A stretch of 29,983 nucleotides of DNA from JAWXCE01 sp034440495. GTDB taxonomy: Bacteria; Pseudomonadota; Alphaproteobacteria; Rhizobiales; Rhodomicrobiaceae. The stretch is from assembly GCA_034440495.1 (NCBI GenBank), contig JAWXCE010000074.1, forward strand, positions 1 through 29,983, read 5' to 3'. The notes beneath the pieces were generated by a model. It searched no databases. It saw only the letters and a program-made list of their open reading frames with translations, and was not told the origin of the DNA. The translations under genes and the position numbers were made by a program. Below are positions 1-6,683 of this stretch, in pieces (positions within the stretch are counted from its first letter, which is position 1; every line of letters starts with the position of its first letter).

Positions 1-328
1 CGCGCCGCAGGTCGTCGTCGTCCATGGCGGGCAGATCGTCGTGAATGAGCGAGTAGCAGTGCACGCATTCGAGGGCTGCGCCCGCGTTGAGAGCAGCCTC
101 TGATGTCACCCCAAAGAGTGCGGCGCATTCTATTATGAGGAACGGCCGAAGGCGTTTTCCCCCGCCCAACGTTCCGTGGCGCATGGCGGCGGCGAGGCGC
201 TCCGGAGGCTGCGCGTTATCGGTAACATAAGTTAGCAAGTCTTCAAGACGCGCTTCAATTAGTGTTGCGCAGGATTGAAGGCGCTGGTTAAAAGTGTCGC
301 GCGGGTTGAGCTTTAACACGTAATGCAT
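1..328 (-). CDS. ispA: Polyprenyl synthetase (farnesyl/geranylgeranyl diphosphate synthase), 5' part only
   Basis: This is the N-terminal ~109 residues of a trans-isoprenyl diphosphate synthase; the gene runs off the left edge of the window. It would condense isopentenyl diphosphate with allylic diphosphates in the cytoplasm, making precursors for quinones, undecaprenyl phosphate and hopanoids. Reading the minus strand gives the substrate-binding GGGKRLRP motif and, near the edge, the first aspartate-rich motif as HDDLPAMDDDDLRR, which binds Mg-diphosphate. The chosen ATG (complement of 326-328) gives MHYVLKLNPRDTF; a GTG three codons in is also possible, and neither has a strong ribosome binding site. 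Only 2 bp separate this start from the ATG of the divergent mtgA reading frame, so one of the two starts may lie further inside its gene. Family assignment is firm; the ispA symbol rests on family likeness, because chain length cannot be read from this part. Confidence 0.88.
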   Translation of the reverse strand, partial: MHYVLKLNPRDTFNQRLQSCATLIEARLEDLLTYVTDNAQPPERLAAAMRHGTLGGGKRLRPFLIIECAALFGVTSEAALNAGAALECVHCYSLIHDDLPAMDDDDLRR

Positions 329-330
329 TC

Positions 331-1155
331 ATGACAATTGTTGCACGAAATCTGCGATATCTTAAAGCGTGGCTTAAGTCCATGCGCTTGGCGCTTTGGC
401 GGCGCTTCGGGCTGGTTTTCCCAGACAATGTTGCAAAAAATGAAGCAAATGCGACTTCGGGCTGGCGCGCAAGGCATCCGCAGCTTGATCGCACCGCGCG
501 GATTGCCGCCGTTTCGCTGGTTGTTTTCCTAGTCGCGCCCTACGTCTTTGTATTGCTCTACCGCTTCATCGACCCCCCATTTTCATCGCTTATGGTGCAG
601 CAGGCGCTAACCGGCGTGTCGATAGACCGGCGATGGATGAACATTGAGGATATGTCAAAAAATCTGCCGCAAGCCATCATTGTCTCCGAAGATAGCGCGT
701 TTTGCCAACACTGGGGTGTGGATTGGCGTGCGGTTGAAGATGCGATCAAAGACGCGGAAAACGGCGATATTCCGCGCGGCGCCTCGACCATCACCATGCA
801 GACCGCCAAGAACATGTTTTTGTGGCCTGAACAGACCTACCTGCGTAAAGCGCTGGAGGTCCCTCTCGCCTACTGGATGACCGCCGTCTGGCCGAAATGG
901 CGTGTGGCGGAAATTTACCTGAACATCGCCGAATGGGGACCGGGCATTTTCGGGGCCGAGGCGGCGGCGCGGCGGCACTTTGGCAAATCGGCGACCGACC
1001 TCAGCCAGAGCGAGGCGCTGTTGCTTGCGGCTGCGCTACCGAACCCGATCCGCAACAACGCCGCCAAACCCGGGCCGCGTTTGCGCAACCGCGCCGCGCG
1101 CCTGCGAGGCCGCGTGAGCCGCGAAAAAAACGCCGCAGGTTGTGTGTTTGAGTGA
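331..1155 (+). CDS. mtgA: Monofunctional biosynthetic peptidoglycan transglycosylase
   Basis: MtgA polymerises lipid II into glycan strands on the outer face of the inner membrane. The 274-residue product has one membrane anchor at about residues 58-79, then a glycosyltransferase family 51 domain. The hallmark motifs are present: EDSAFCQHWG near residue 120, with the catalytic Glu, RGASTITMQTAKN near 149-161, and RKALEVPLAYW followed by AEIYLNIAEWGPGIFGAEAAA near 172-213. There is no transpeptidase domain, which separates it from bifunctional penicillin-binding proteins. The first ATG lies 2 bp from the divergent ispA start. An in-frame ATG at 382 would leave room for promoters and still keep the anchor. 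The last ~25 residues are Arg-rich. Neighbours ispA and rpmF are commonly found beside mtgA in Hyphomicrobiales. Confidence 0.93.
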   Translation: MTIVARNLRYLKAWLKSMRLALWRRFGLVFPDNVAKNEANATSGWRARHPQLDRTARIAAVSLVVFLVAPYVFVLLYRFIDPPFSSLMVQQALTGVSIDRRWMNIEDMSKNLPQAIIVSEDSAFCQHWGVDWRAVEDAIKDAENGDIPRGASTITMQTAKNMFLWPEQTYLRKALEVPLAYWMTAVWPKWRVAEIYLNIAEWGPGIFGAEAAARRHFGKSATDLSQSEALLLAAALPNPIRNNAAKPGPRLRNRAARLRGRVSREKNAAGCVFE

Positions 1156-1228
1156 TTGCTTTCCTACGATACCCTTTACCCATTCGCAACCGCACTTCTC
1201 GCCGGTAGAGGCTGGCTTAATTTTGATC

Positions 1229-1257
1229 TTGACATGCAGCTTTGCGCAAAATGCCAT
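1229..1257 (+). promoter_or_regulatory. Possible rpmF promoter
   Basis: A perfect -35 hexamer TTGACA lies at 1229-1234 in the 154-bp space between mtgA and rpmF. With a 17-bp spacer the -10 would be TGCCAT (1252-1257), which is a poor match, so only the -35 is convincing. Nothing else was recognised in this gap. Confidence 0.3.
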
Positions 1258-1309
1258 TTGCCCTCGCGTGAATTCCCGGGTATTAGTCTAGCTAAAATTG
1301 GAGTTTGAC

Positions 1310-1495
1310 ATGGCTGTACCTAAGCGAAAAACCTCACCTATGAAACGCGGCTTCCGGCGCTCAGCCGATGCGCTGGTATCACCTGTGTATGTCGAGGATA
1401 AGGATTCTGGCGAGCTGCGCCGGCCTCATCATATCGATATGAAAACCGGGCAGTATCGGGGACGTCAGATTTTGGCGCCTAAGCAGGACGTCTAG
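1310..1495 (+). CDS. rpmF: 50S ribosomal protein L32
   Basis: L32 is a small structural protein of the large ribosomal subunit. The 61-residue product starts MAVPKRKTSPMKRGFRRSAD, the typical alphaproteobacterial L32 N-terminus, and ends with the usual GxYRGRQIL region. The start at 1310 is preferred over an in-frame ATG at 1298 because L32 proteins begin MAVPK and a GGAG ribosome binding site lies at 1300-1303. No zinc-binding cysteines are present, so this is the C-minus form. It follows mtgA on the same strand after 154 bp, a common neighbourhood in this class. Confidence 0.97.
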   Translation: MAVPKRKTSPMKRGFRRSADALVSPVYVEDKDSGELRRPHHIDMKTGQYRGRQILAPKQDV

Positions 1496-1577
1496 TATCA
1501 TTGTTTCGCGCGGGGGATCGAGGAACCTGGGCTGAGCGTCGGCGTTTGCGCAACGTCTGGTTCAAAAGGGAAAAGTC

Positions 1578-2006
1578 ATGCTTTGGAATATTCCTTGGAT
1601 CGTTGTCGCGCTGATTCTTTACAACGTCCTAGCCCTTGCGTTCAGTGTAAACCCTACGGTTGGGGCTAGCGTATCCGTGTTCGATCAGGAACTTTTGCGC
1701 ACGACGTTGCTATCCCAAACACCATGGGCGTTGACGCTTGGCGACCTGATGATTTCCCTCACGCTTGTGCTGTTGTTTGTTGAGTTGATGAAAGCGTCAC
1801 GTCACAGCACAATATCCGCCGCCGATCACGGGCTTTCGATGTTGCTGTTTATCGTCTGCCTCGTTGAATTCATTACCGTGCGCCAGGCTGCGACGTCCGT
1901 TTTCTTTATCATTCTCATGGTGACCCTGATAGACGTTATGGCGGGTTTTGTTATCTCGATCAGGTTCGCGCGGCGGGGTTTGTCGCTCGGGACTGAAGCC
2001 GCCTAA
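1578..2006 (+). CDS. Four-helix integral membrane protein, tandem paralogue 1 (unknown function)
   Basis: The 142-residue product is very hydrophobic, with about four membrane helices (roughly residues 5-25, 48-72, 84-101 and 106-130). An AAGGGAAA ribosome binding site sits before the ATG. It matches the next gene along its whole length, sharing NIPW/NFPW at the start, a LTLGD(L/V)MI segment before helix 2, DH(G/A)LSM, and an identical QAATSVFFII motif in the last helix. The conserved polar residues inside helices (Asp after LTLG, Asp-His before helix 3) suggest a structured bundle rather than a plain anchor. I do not recognise a named family. Two copies 47 bp apart in the same orientation suggest a duplication and perhaps a hetero-oligomer; that is inference. 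Confidence 0.8.
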   Translation: MLWNIPWIVVALILYNVLALAFSVNPTVGASVSVFDQELLRTTLLSQTPWALTLGDLMISLTLVLLFVELMKASRHSTISAADHGLSMLLFIVCLVEFITVRQAATSVFFIILMVTLIDVMAGFVISIRFARRGLSLGTEAA

Positions 2007-2053
2007 CCATTTATCGTATCGCCAAGGCCAACGTCACAAACTGGGGAATGAAC

Positions 2054-2494
2054 ATGATCTCAAATTTTCCATGGCTACTCGTCGCCGTTATCCTTTACAA
2101 CGTCATTGCTTTTAGTCTAGGCGTTTCGCCAGAACCGGATGCGGCTGGTAGAATCGTGACTGCGTTCGATAATCCATTGATGAGCTTCACGATGATTTCA
2201 GGCGCTGTCTGGCAGCTTACACTGGGCGACGTAATGATAATGCTTACGCTGGCGTTCTTGTTCATTGAACTTATCAAAGCAACACGCACCAGTAGCTACT
2301 CGATTGTCGATCATGCACTTTCGATGGTTGTGTTCATTATCTGCATCGTGGAATTTCTCGCCGTTCCGCAAGCGGCGACATCGGTATTCTTCATTATCAT
2401 TATCGTGGTGCTGATCGACGTGATTGCTGGCTTCACGATCACCATACGCGCGGCGAAACGCGATGTCGCTTTTGGCGGGGCGGGAGGGAATTAA
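2054..2494 (+). CDS. Four-helix integral membrane protein, tandem paralogue 2 (unknown function)
   Basis: The product has 146 residues and is the second copy of the tandem membrane protein pair. I chose the ATG at 2054 (MISNFPWLLVAVILYN) over the one at 2048. It lines up exactly with the first residues of the upstream paralogue (MLWNIPWIVVALILYN), and the GGGGAA at 2043-2048 then has proper spacing. Helix positions, the LTLGDVMI segment, the DHALSM turn and QAATSVFFII are all kept, while the first loop is a few residues longer (SPEPDAAGRIVTAFD). The two genes probably form one operon. A possible terminator hairpin follows at 2527-2553. The function is unknown. Confidence 0.8.
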   Translation: MISNFPWLLVAVILYNVIAFSLGVSPEPDAAGRIVTAFDNPLMSFTMISGAVWQLTLGDVMIMLTLAFLFIELIKATRTSSYSIVDHALSMVVFIICIVEFLAVPQAATSVFFIIIIVVLIDVIAGFTITIRAAKRDVAFGGAGGN

Positions 2495-2526
2495 GCTTAA
2501 GCAAGCGCTGCGACGGTATAGCTGCG

Positions 2527-2553
2527 AAAGGGCTGCGCTATGTGCGGCCTTTT
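2527..2553 (+). terminator. Possible terminator after the membrane protein pair
   Basis: The arms 2527-2536 (AAAGGGCTGC) and 2544-2553 (GCGGCCTTTT) can form a 10-bp stem with two G-U pairs and a 7-nt loop. The T-rich part is inside the stem and only four T long, so termination would be weak. Confidence 0.4.
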
Positions 2554-2633
2554 CCATAGTTCTCTTGTGGTGTTCTGGCTCCGCGATCAGAAAGCCTGCA
2601 AACGGTTCAACATCGCCATGCTAAAGCACGGGC

Positions 2634-3680
2634 ATGACAGAAGGAAAAACGACCACGCCTGTCACCAGGGATAACGGCGTGTTACCCGCTTTTCCTGGAA
2701 TTCCCGACGCTGCGGTAAACATTGGACTTAACGCGGCAATCATTTCGCTGCGCGATGGCGATCCGCACATTCTCGCGGTGCGTCCAAATGCGGCCGGTAA
2801 TGCGCTCCATTCGCTAAATGCTAGCCTGCCATTTGGCCCATTCACGCCCGTCACGCACCGCACGTTTGAAATTGGCCTGCGCACTTGGGTCAAGGAGCAG
2901 ACGGGCTTAGACCTTGGCTATGTCGAGCAGCTATATTCCTTTGGAGACCGTGGGCGCCACGCCGAGCCTAACGATGTTGGCCCGCATGTCGTCTCCATAG
3001 GGTATCTGGCTCTGACACGCTCGGATGCAGCCCCTCCAAGCGCTGGTGGTGCATGGCTCAACTGGTATGGGTATTTTCCGTGGGAGGATTGGCGAGGCGG
3101 CAAACCCTCAATTCTCACGCTTGAGATTGAGCCGCGCCTTCACGATTGGGCGCAATCACGCGAACCGCCCGACCGCCCACGCCGCCCCTTGAGCAGGGCC
3201 GAGCGTGTCCGCATACTGTTTGCGGGTGATGGAGGGTGGGATGACGAGAAAACGCTAGAACGCTTCGAACTGCTTTACGAGGCGGGCCTCATGGCGGAAG
3301 CCCTTCGCGATGGCCGCGAGGCCGCGCGCGCATGGGGCGTGCTCCCGCCGCTTGGTTCTACCATGCTTTTCGATCACCGCCGCATCCTCGCCACCGCTAT
3401 CGGCCGACTACGCGCCAAAATCAAATACCGCCCAGTCGTCTTCGAACTTATGCAGCCAGATTTCACGCTTTACGAGTTGCAGAAAACCGTTGAGGCGATA
3501 TCCGGCGCTCATGTTCACAAGCAAAACTTCCGCCGCCTTGTTGAGACCTCACGACTTGTCGAGCCGACAGGTCGTGTTAGCACGGCGACCGGTGGCAGGC
3601 CCGCGAAAGTTTACACATTCCGCCGTGAGGTTCTGTTGGAGCGCCCTTCGTCCGGTGTTCGCGTGCGACCAGTAAAATAG
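2634..3680 (+). CDS. nadQ: NadQ/NrtR-like NAD biosynthesis regulator (Nudix-like domain plus winged helix)
   Basis: The 348-residue product fits the alphaproteobacterial 'NAD regulator' family. Residues ~25-190 resemble a Nudix hydrolase fold (AAIISLRDGDPHILAVRP, then LPFGPF and the RTFEIGLRTWVKEQTG helix). The Nudix catalytic box is not intact: the helix lacks the usual REXXEE glutamates, so it is likely a ligand sensor and not an enzyme. The C-terminal third (from about KYRPVVFELMQPDFTLYELQK) reads as a winged helix, with RRLVETSRLVEPTG and GGRPAKVYTFRRE as recognition helix and wing, as in NrtR-type repressors. From the family, it would repress NAD synthesis or salvage genes in response to an NAD-related metabolite. 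Its targets are not beside it. The start ATG has only a weak ribosome binding site. The symbol is a family-level suggestion. Confidence 0.72.
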   Translation: MTEGKTTTPVTRDNGVLPAFPGIPDAAVNIGLNAAIISLRDGDPHILAVRPNAAGNALHSLNASLPFGPFTPVTHRTFEIGLRTWVKEQTGLDLGYVEQLYSFGDRGRHAEPNDVGPHVVSIGYLALTRSDAAPPSAGGAWLNWYGYFPWEDWRGGKPSILTLEIEPRLHDWAQSREPPDRPRRPLSRAERVRILFAGDGGWDDEKTLERFELLYEAGLMAEALRDGREAARAWGVLPPLGSTMLFDHRRILATAIGRLRAKIKYRPVVFELMQPDFTLYELQKTVEAISGAHVHKQNFRRLVETSRLVEPTGRVSTATGGRPAKVYTFRREVLLERPSSGVRVRPVK

Positions 3681-4072
3681 TCTTACGCTCATCACCAGAA
3701 TTAACAATGTTGGGCAAATCCATTGCACAACGCGACAAATTTCTCAGGACAAATCGTCGCCGCCATTTTCATTTGCCTGAAAATGTGGTAAACAACATAA
3801 ATTGATATGAGCGGGTGGCGCTTCAGCCACTGCGGTTCGCATCTGTCTAATGAAATCACCATGTATCGTAAAGATATGGGGCGCCATAGTACGGGCGTCA
3901 CAGACTTGGTGATTTCGTGTTTGATACATCGGGCATAGCGTCGGGTCTGGGGGCAGACCTCGCATGCTGAGAGGGCTTTGGGACTCTTAACGATTGGCTT
4001 TTTTGATTCGTCGGTGGGGGTGCTGACGCGGCGCAACTGGTGTTCGCACCAGAAAAACAAGTGAGAACGAGT
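3681..4072 (+). promoter_or_regulatory. Long leader/intergenic region upstream of carD with several inverted repeats
   Basis: No convincing gene is seen in these ~390 bp. Arms GAAATCACC (3852-3860) and GGTGATTTC (3909-3917) are perfect complements, and so are ATGTATC (3861-3867) and GATACAT (3923-3929). The two pairs are interleaved, so in RNA they would either compete or form a pseudoknot. Further on, GGTCTG (3944-3949) and CAGACC (3954-3959) form a 6-bp hairpin with a GGGG loop. This may be a structured carD 5' leader or a small RNA; no known RNA family was recognised. Confidence 0.35.
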
Positions 4073-4639
4073 ATGATGGATAAGAAAAAATCGCTTCAGC
4101 GTAACGGCTTCAAGACAAACGAATACATCGTATATCCCACCCATGGCGTGGGTCGGATTGTTGCGATTGAAGACCAGGAAATCGCCGGTCATAAGCTCGA
4201 ATTGTTCGTTATCACGTTCGACAAGGATAAAATGACCCTTCGCGTGCCGACTGGCAAATCGACCGCTGCGGGAATGCGTAAACTGGCCGATGAAGGCATT
4301 GTCGAGAAGGCGCTTGAGACCTTAAAAGGTCGCCCGCGCGTGAAGCGCACCATGTGGAGTCGCCGCGCGCAGGAATATGAGGCGAAAATCAACTCGGGCG
4401 ACCTGATTGCCATTTCCGAAGTTGTGCGGGATTTATACCGCTCTGACAGTCAGCCGGAGCAATCCTACTCCGAGCGCCAGCTTTATGAATCCGCGCTTGA
4501 TCGTGTGGTGCGCGAGCTGTCCGCCGTGCAGGATGTCGACGAGTCGGTCGCCCAGCAGCGGATCATCGAAGCGCTGTCGAAAAACAAGCATATGCGCCGT
4601 GTGTCGATCGAGGAAGAGACGCAGGACGAAGCAGCTTAA
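4073..4639 (+). CDS. carD: CarD/CdnL family RNA polymerase-binding transcription regulator
   Basis: CarD binds the RNA polymerase beta subunit and stabilises the open promoter complex, often at rRNA and growth genes. The 188-residue product has the N-terminal CarD/CdnL/TRCF Tudor-like domain (residues ~12-70: FKTNEYIVYPTHGVGRIVAI, then ELFVITFDKDKMTLRVP). A helical C-terminal domain follows, with the conserved TMWSRRAQEYEAKINSGD and VVRDLYRSDSQPEQSYSERQLYESALDR. The start is taken at the ATG-ATG pair at 4073/4076; an in-frame ATG at 4040 gives residues not seen in the family. A purine-rich GAGAACGAG precedes the start. The C-terminus ends in an acidic tail. The gene is convergent with the secreted nuclease-like gene, with only 25 bp between stops. 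A 390-bp leader with inverted repeats lies upstream. Confidence 0.95.
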   Translation: MMDKKKSLQRNGFKTNEYIVYPTHGVGRIVAIEDQEIAGHKLELFVITFDKDKMTLRVPTGKSTAAGMRKLADEGIVEKALETLKGRPRVKRTMWSRRAQEYEAKINSGDLIAISEVVRDLYRSDSQPEQSYSERQLYESALDRVVRELSAVQDVDESVAQQRIIEALSKNKHMRRVSIEEETQDEAA

Positions 4640-4664
4640 TTGCGAAACTGGCGGGTGCGGGCCT

Positions 4665-5585
4665 TCAGGGCTTTAACTGCTCCCCCGCCGGTTTTTCGTC
4701 TTCTAGGATTTCAAGCTGTTCCGGATGTGTAATGTGCAGCGCAGGGCCATTACGATACGTCAGCCAACCTCGAACCCTTATTGATTTTCCCTTGAGCTTG
4801 GCTGGCCCGATCGCGGGCGCTGTAAATAGCTTCACGCTCTTGGCATCCAGCAAAACTCGAAACGCCGCCTTGGTCTCCCCTGTTATAAATGTGAGAGTAA
4901 CCGCACCACGCGCCTCCACCGCGTCGGCCACTGTTCCTTGCATAATCTGAAACGTTCCAATAAGCGGTAGCAGTGTTGCCCCATCGTCTGCTTTGCGCGT
5001 AGCGAACAGGCCGCGCCCCCAGAAGCCTGCGCCTGCCCCCCTGGCTCTATTCTCATCCGCAAGGAGTGACATCCCGCAGCCTTTAGCATCAGCAGGCATG
5101 TCAACCTGCGCGAGTCCTAGTTTAACAAGCGCCTGCTGCAGGGAACCGGTAACGCCTTCAATCTCGATAAAACCCTGATAACGGCCATACCTGTCGGTCT
5201 TGGCTCCTATATGTTTTATCATTACCTTTTTGCCCAGCGTAAATTGGACGAGGGTTTCGCGTAGTACGATGTCCGTATCGACCTGAACGCCGCCATGCCT
5301 GACAAAACGGGGAAAACGCACACCCAGAAGACGCACGACCCTGGCGTCATCCAGAACAAGCAGCTCATGCTCCACGATTTCTACGACAACGCCACCACCG
5401 CCTTCGACCAGCGCACAATTTTGAGCCGCCGTAGCCGGGTAGGCGCATTGCCCAGATGCCAAAAAAGCTGTGGCTGCAAAAAAACGGGCGGTGCAGTTAC
5501 TGAAAAGTCGCGCTGATTTTACCGCAAAGGGCACTTCAAAATTTACCTGATCGCGGGTAGGATCGCGGCGCGGGGATGCCAACAT
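4665..5585 (-). CDS. Secreted thermonuclease-like (SNase fold) protein with degenerate active site
   Basis: The 306-residue product has a likely export signal around residues 30-54 (CTARFFAATAFLASGQCAYPATAAQ); an internal start nearer this signal is likely. Residues ~64-195 match the staphylococcal-nuclease/OB fold: VVVEIVEHELLVLDDARVVRLLGV, DRYGRYQGFIEI, SLQQALVKLGLAQV and ENRARGAGAGFW are the usual landmarks. In catalytic members the strand after RLLG reads D-(A/T)-P-E; here it reads R-F-P-R, so the metal-binding Asp and general-base Glu appear replaced by Arg, while the later Arg of YGR is kept. It may bind nucleic acid or another ligand without cutting. Residues ~205-295 form a second beta-rich domain (TFQIMQGTVADAVEARGAVTLTFI onward). 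The gene is convergent with carD and ends before tRNA-Arg. Exact function is unknown. Confidence 0.75.
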   Translation of the reverse strand: MLASPRRDPTRDQVNFEVPFAVKSARLFSNCTARFFAATAFLASGQCAYPATAAQNCALVEGGGGVVVEIVEHELLVLDDARVVRLLGVRFPRFVRHGGVQVDTDIVLRETLVQFTLGKKVMIKHIGAKTDRYGRYQGFIEIEGVTGSLQQALVKLGLAQVDMPADAKGCGMSLLADENRARGAGAGFWGRGLFATRKADDGATLLPLIGTFQIMQGTVADAVEARGAVTLTFITGETKAAFRVLLDAKSVKLFTAPAIGPAKLKGKSIRVRGWLTYRNGPALHITHPEQLEILEDEKPAGEQLKP

Positions 5586-5649
5586 AGATTGTCTCAGACT
5601 TATGAATACAGCATGAGAACATGATATTTCAATTGATAGTGGTTATCTA

Positions 5650-5726
5650 GTCCCCGTAGCTCAGCAGGATAGAGCACCAGATTCCTAATCTGGGGGTCAC
5701 AGGTTCAAATCCTGTCGGGGACACCA
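5650..5726 (+). tRNA. tRNA-Arg (anticodon CCU)
   Basis: The cloverleaf is complete. The acceptor stem is GTCCCCG (5650-5656) with CGGGGAC (5716-5722), the D-arm is TAGCTCAGC...GAGCA, the anticodon stem is CCAGA/TCTGG around the loop TTCCTAA (anticodon CCT), and the T-arm is ACAGG/CCTGT with TTCAAAT. CCA is encoded at 5724-5726. The tRNA reads AGG codons. Its 3' end is repeated at 6635-6668, as expected at an integrase attachment site. No clear promoter was found in the 64 bp upstream. Confidence 0.96.
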
Positions 5727-5729
5727 ACT
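5695..5729 (+). repeat. Left attachment-like repeat (3' end of tRNA-Arg)
   Basis: Bases 5695-5715 (T-arm side of the tRNA) are identical over 21 nt to 6635-6655. The likeness goes on through GGGGAC-x-CCAACT, apart from one missing C and one A-to-G change. A tRNA 3' end repeated at the far side of foreign-looking DNA is the usual signature of tyrosine-integrase insertion. Confidence 0.75.
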
Positions 5730-5745
5730 GCACTCCGCCGCGCGG

Positions 5746-6396
5746 TTGTCTGTGAAAAGATTGCGTGACCCCATAGGCTACATGCGCCGCATCATGCTCT
5801 TATCTCAGATATTCTTAGTTATCGGGCACGTAAGCAATTTAATGAAGCATAACGATCTGGACGCACTGTCGTTAATGTTCGGCTGTTTGATCGGCTTCGC
5901 CTTCACGGCCTTTATAGTGTTCGCGCCGCTTGGGCTAGATTGGAAAGACGTTCTGCTAAAATATCAAGATTTGGTTGCAGGCGTGGCGGCTTTGATCGCG
6001 GCGGGATTTACGATATGGATGATAAACCGGCAGATCATGCAAGCTGAACGGCTGGCCGAAGACAACCGCAAACGACGTGGGTATGCGGCACGATCGATGA
6101 TGCCGTCCGCGTTAAGCGCATTGTCAAATTACGCGCAGCAATGTTCTAAAATACCAGTACACGTGATCGAAAACAGCAACGATGATGCAGGCTTATTAAT
6201 AGCGCAACCAGTTGCAAACCGGCCATCAGTGCCGTCAATTCCAGGGGATGGACTATCTGTTTTGCGAGACTGCACCGAATGCGCGGACGAAGATATTCAA
6301 ATGCAGATTGCTGACTTAATATCTCACCTACAAGTTCAAATTCTTGCCTTCGAGGTCTACATTCGGAAATTGATATTGACCAAGAACATACATTGA
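5746..6396 (+). CDS. Island membrane protein, N-terminal part of an interrupted gene
   Basis: The 216-residue frame opens with TTG, 20 bp after the tRNA. It shows two hydrophobic segments near residues 15-30 and 40-62 and a third at about 74-92 (DLVAGVAALIAAGFTIWMINRQI). A charged helix follows (QAERLAEDNRKRRGYAARSMMPSALSALSNYAQQC), the layout of small membrane proteins often seen in phage and island DNA of Alphaproteobacteria. The protein reads naturally up to HLQVQILA (about 6345) and then turns into EVYIRKLILTKNIH and stops. From 6346 on, the frame that opens one base earlier carries LRGLHSEIDIDQEHT and runs into the next fragment, so one base seems to be missing here. No enzyme motif is seen and the function is unknown. 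Confidence 0.55.
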   Translation: MSVKRLRDPIGYMRRIMLLSQIFLVIGHVSNLMKHNDLDALSLMFGCLIGFAFTAFIVFAPLGLDWKDVLLKYQDLVAGVAALIAAGFTIWMINRQIMQAERLAEDNRKRRGYAARSMMPSALSALSNYAQQCSKIPVHVIENSNDDAGLLIAQPVANRPSVPSIPGDGLSVLRDCTECADEDIQMQIADLISHLQVQILAFEVYIRKLILTKNIH

Positions 6397-6683
6397 CGCG
6401 ACATTATGTTGAAGAGCTAGCAATAGACGCGCTTGAGTTGTATGCAAGGACCTCTATGCTTTTTGACTATGCAAGACGTAAAACGGAAGATGATACAGGC
6501 GAACCGAAGCTTGAACATATGTACAACGCTGCAAATCTATGTGGCATCCGCGATAATAATTTTCCTGAAATACACAAGACGCTAAAAGGCGGCAATGGAT
6601 TGACGTTGCGGATCAAGCAGTCAATGTGCCCGTTGGTCACAGGTTCAAATCCTGTGGGGACGCCAACTTTCGCACCCTCCTGA
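6393..6683 (+). CDS. Island membrane protein, C-terminal part of the interrupted gene
   Basis: This 96-codon frame opens with TTG and overlaps the stop of the fragment before it. It is better seen as the continuation of that gene after a one-base frameshift: the same frame is open back to about 6342 and reads LRGLHSEIDIDQEHT before LTRHYVEELAIDALELYARTSMLFDYARRK. That is a charged, helical C-terminal half matching the style of the first part. The last ~15 residues are read through the tRNA 3'-end copy (LVTGSNPVGTP), so the original C-terminus was probably altered by integration or deletion. Whether a protein is made from it is doubtful. Confidence 0.45.
   Translation: MTRHYVEELAIDALELYARTSMLFDYARRKTEDDTGEPKLEHMYNAANLCGIRDNNFPEIHKTLKGGNGLTLRIKQSMCPLVTGSNPVGTPTFAPS
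6635..6668 (+). repeat. Right attachment-like repeat (copy of tRNA-Arg 3' end)
   Basis: This is the second copy of the tRNA-Arg 3' end. It has 21 identical bases, then GGGGAC, G in place of A, and CCAACT. The 5' two thirds of a tRNA are absent upstream, so it is not a second tRNA gene. It lies 15 bp before the groEL terminator. Confidence 0.75.

Larger units (their letters stand above)
5730..6668 (+). mobile_element. tRNA-Arg micro-island or island remnant (no integrase)
   Basis: About 940 bp lies between the tRNA-Arg and a partial copy of its 3' end. It is visibly richer in A+T than the flanking housekeeping genes and holds only one interrupted gene for a membrane protein. No integrase, excisionase or transposase is present, so if this was an integrated element it has been cut down to a remnant or depends on another element for movement. 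The direct repeats are the evidence; the history is inferred. Confidence 0.6.

Noticed and set aside
3701..4192. 163-codon minus-strand frame over the carD leader
   Set aside because: It runs into carD on the opposite strand, has no ribosome binding site and looks random (many His, Cys and Arg), so the region is better seen as leader DNA.
5580..5649. Promoter for tRNA-Arg
   Set aside because: TTGTCT and several AT-rich hexamers occur, but none has a matching partner at 16-18 bp and the right distance from the tRNA.
6622..6665. A second tRNA gene
   Set aside because: Only the T-arm and acceptor 3' half are present; the D-arm and anticodon arm cannot be found upstream, so it is a partial copy.
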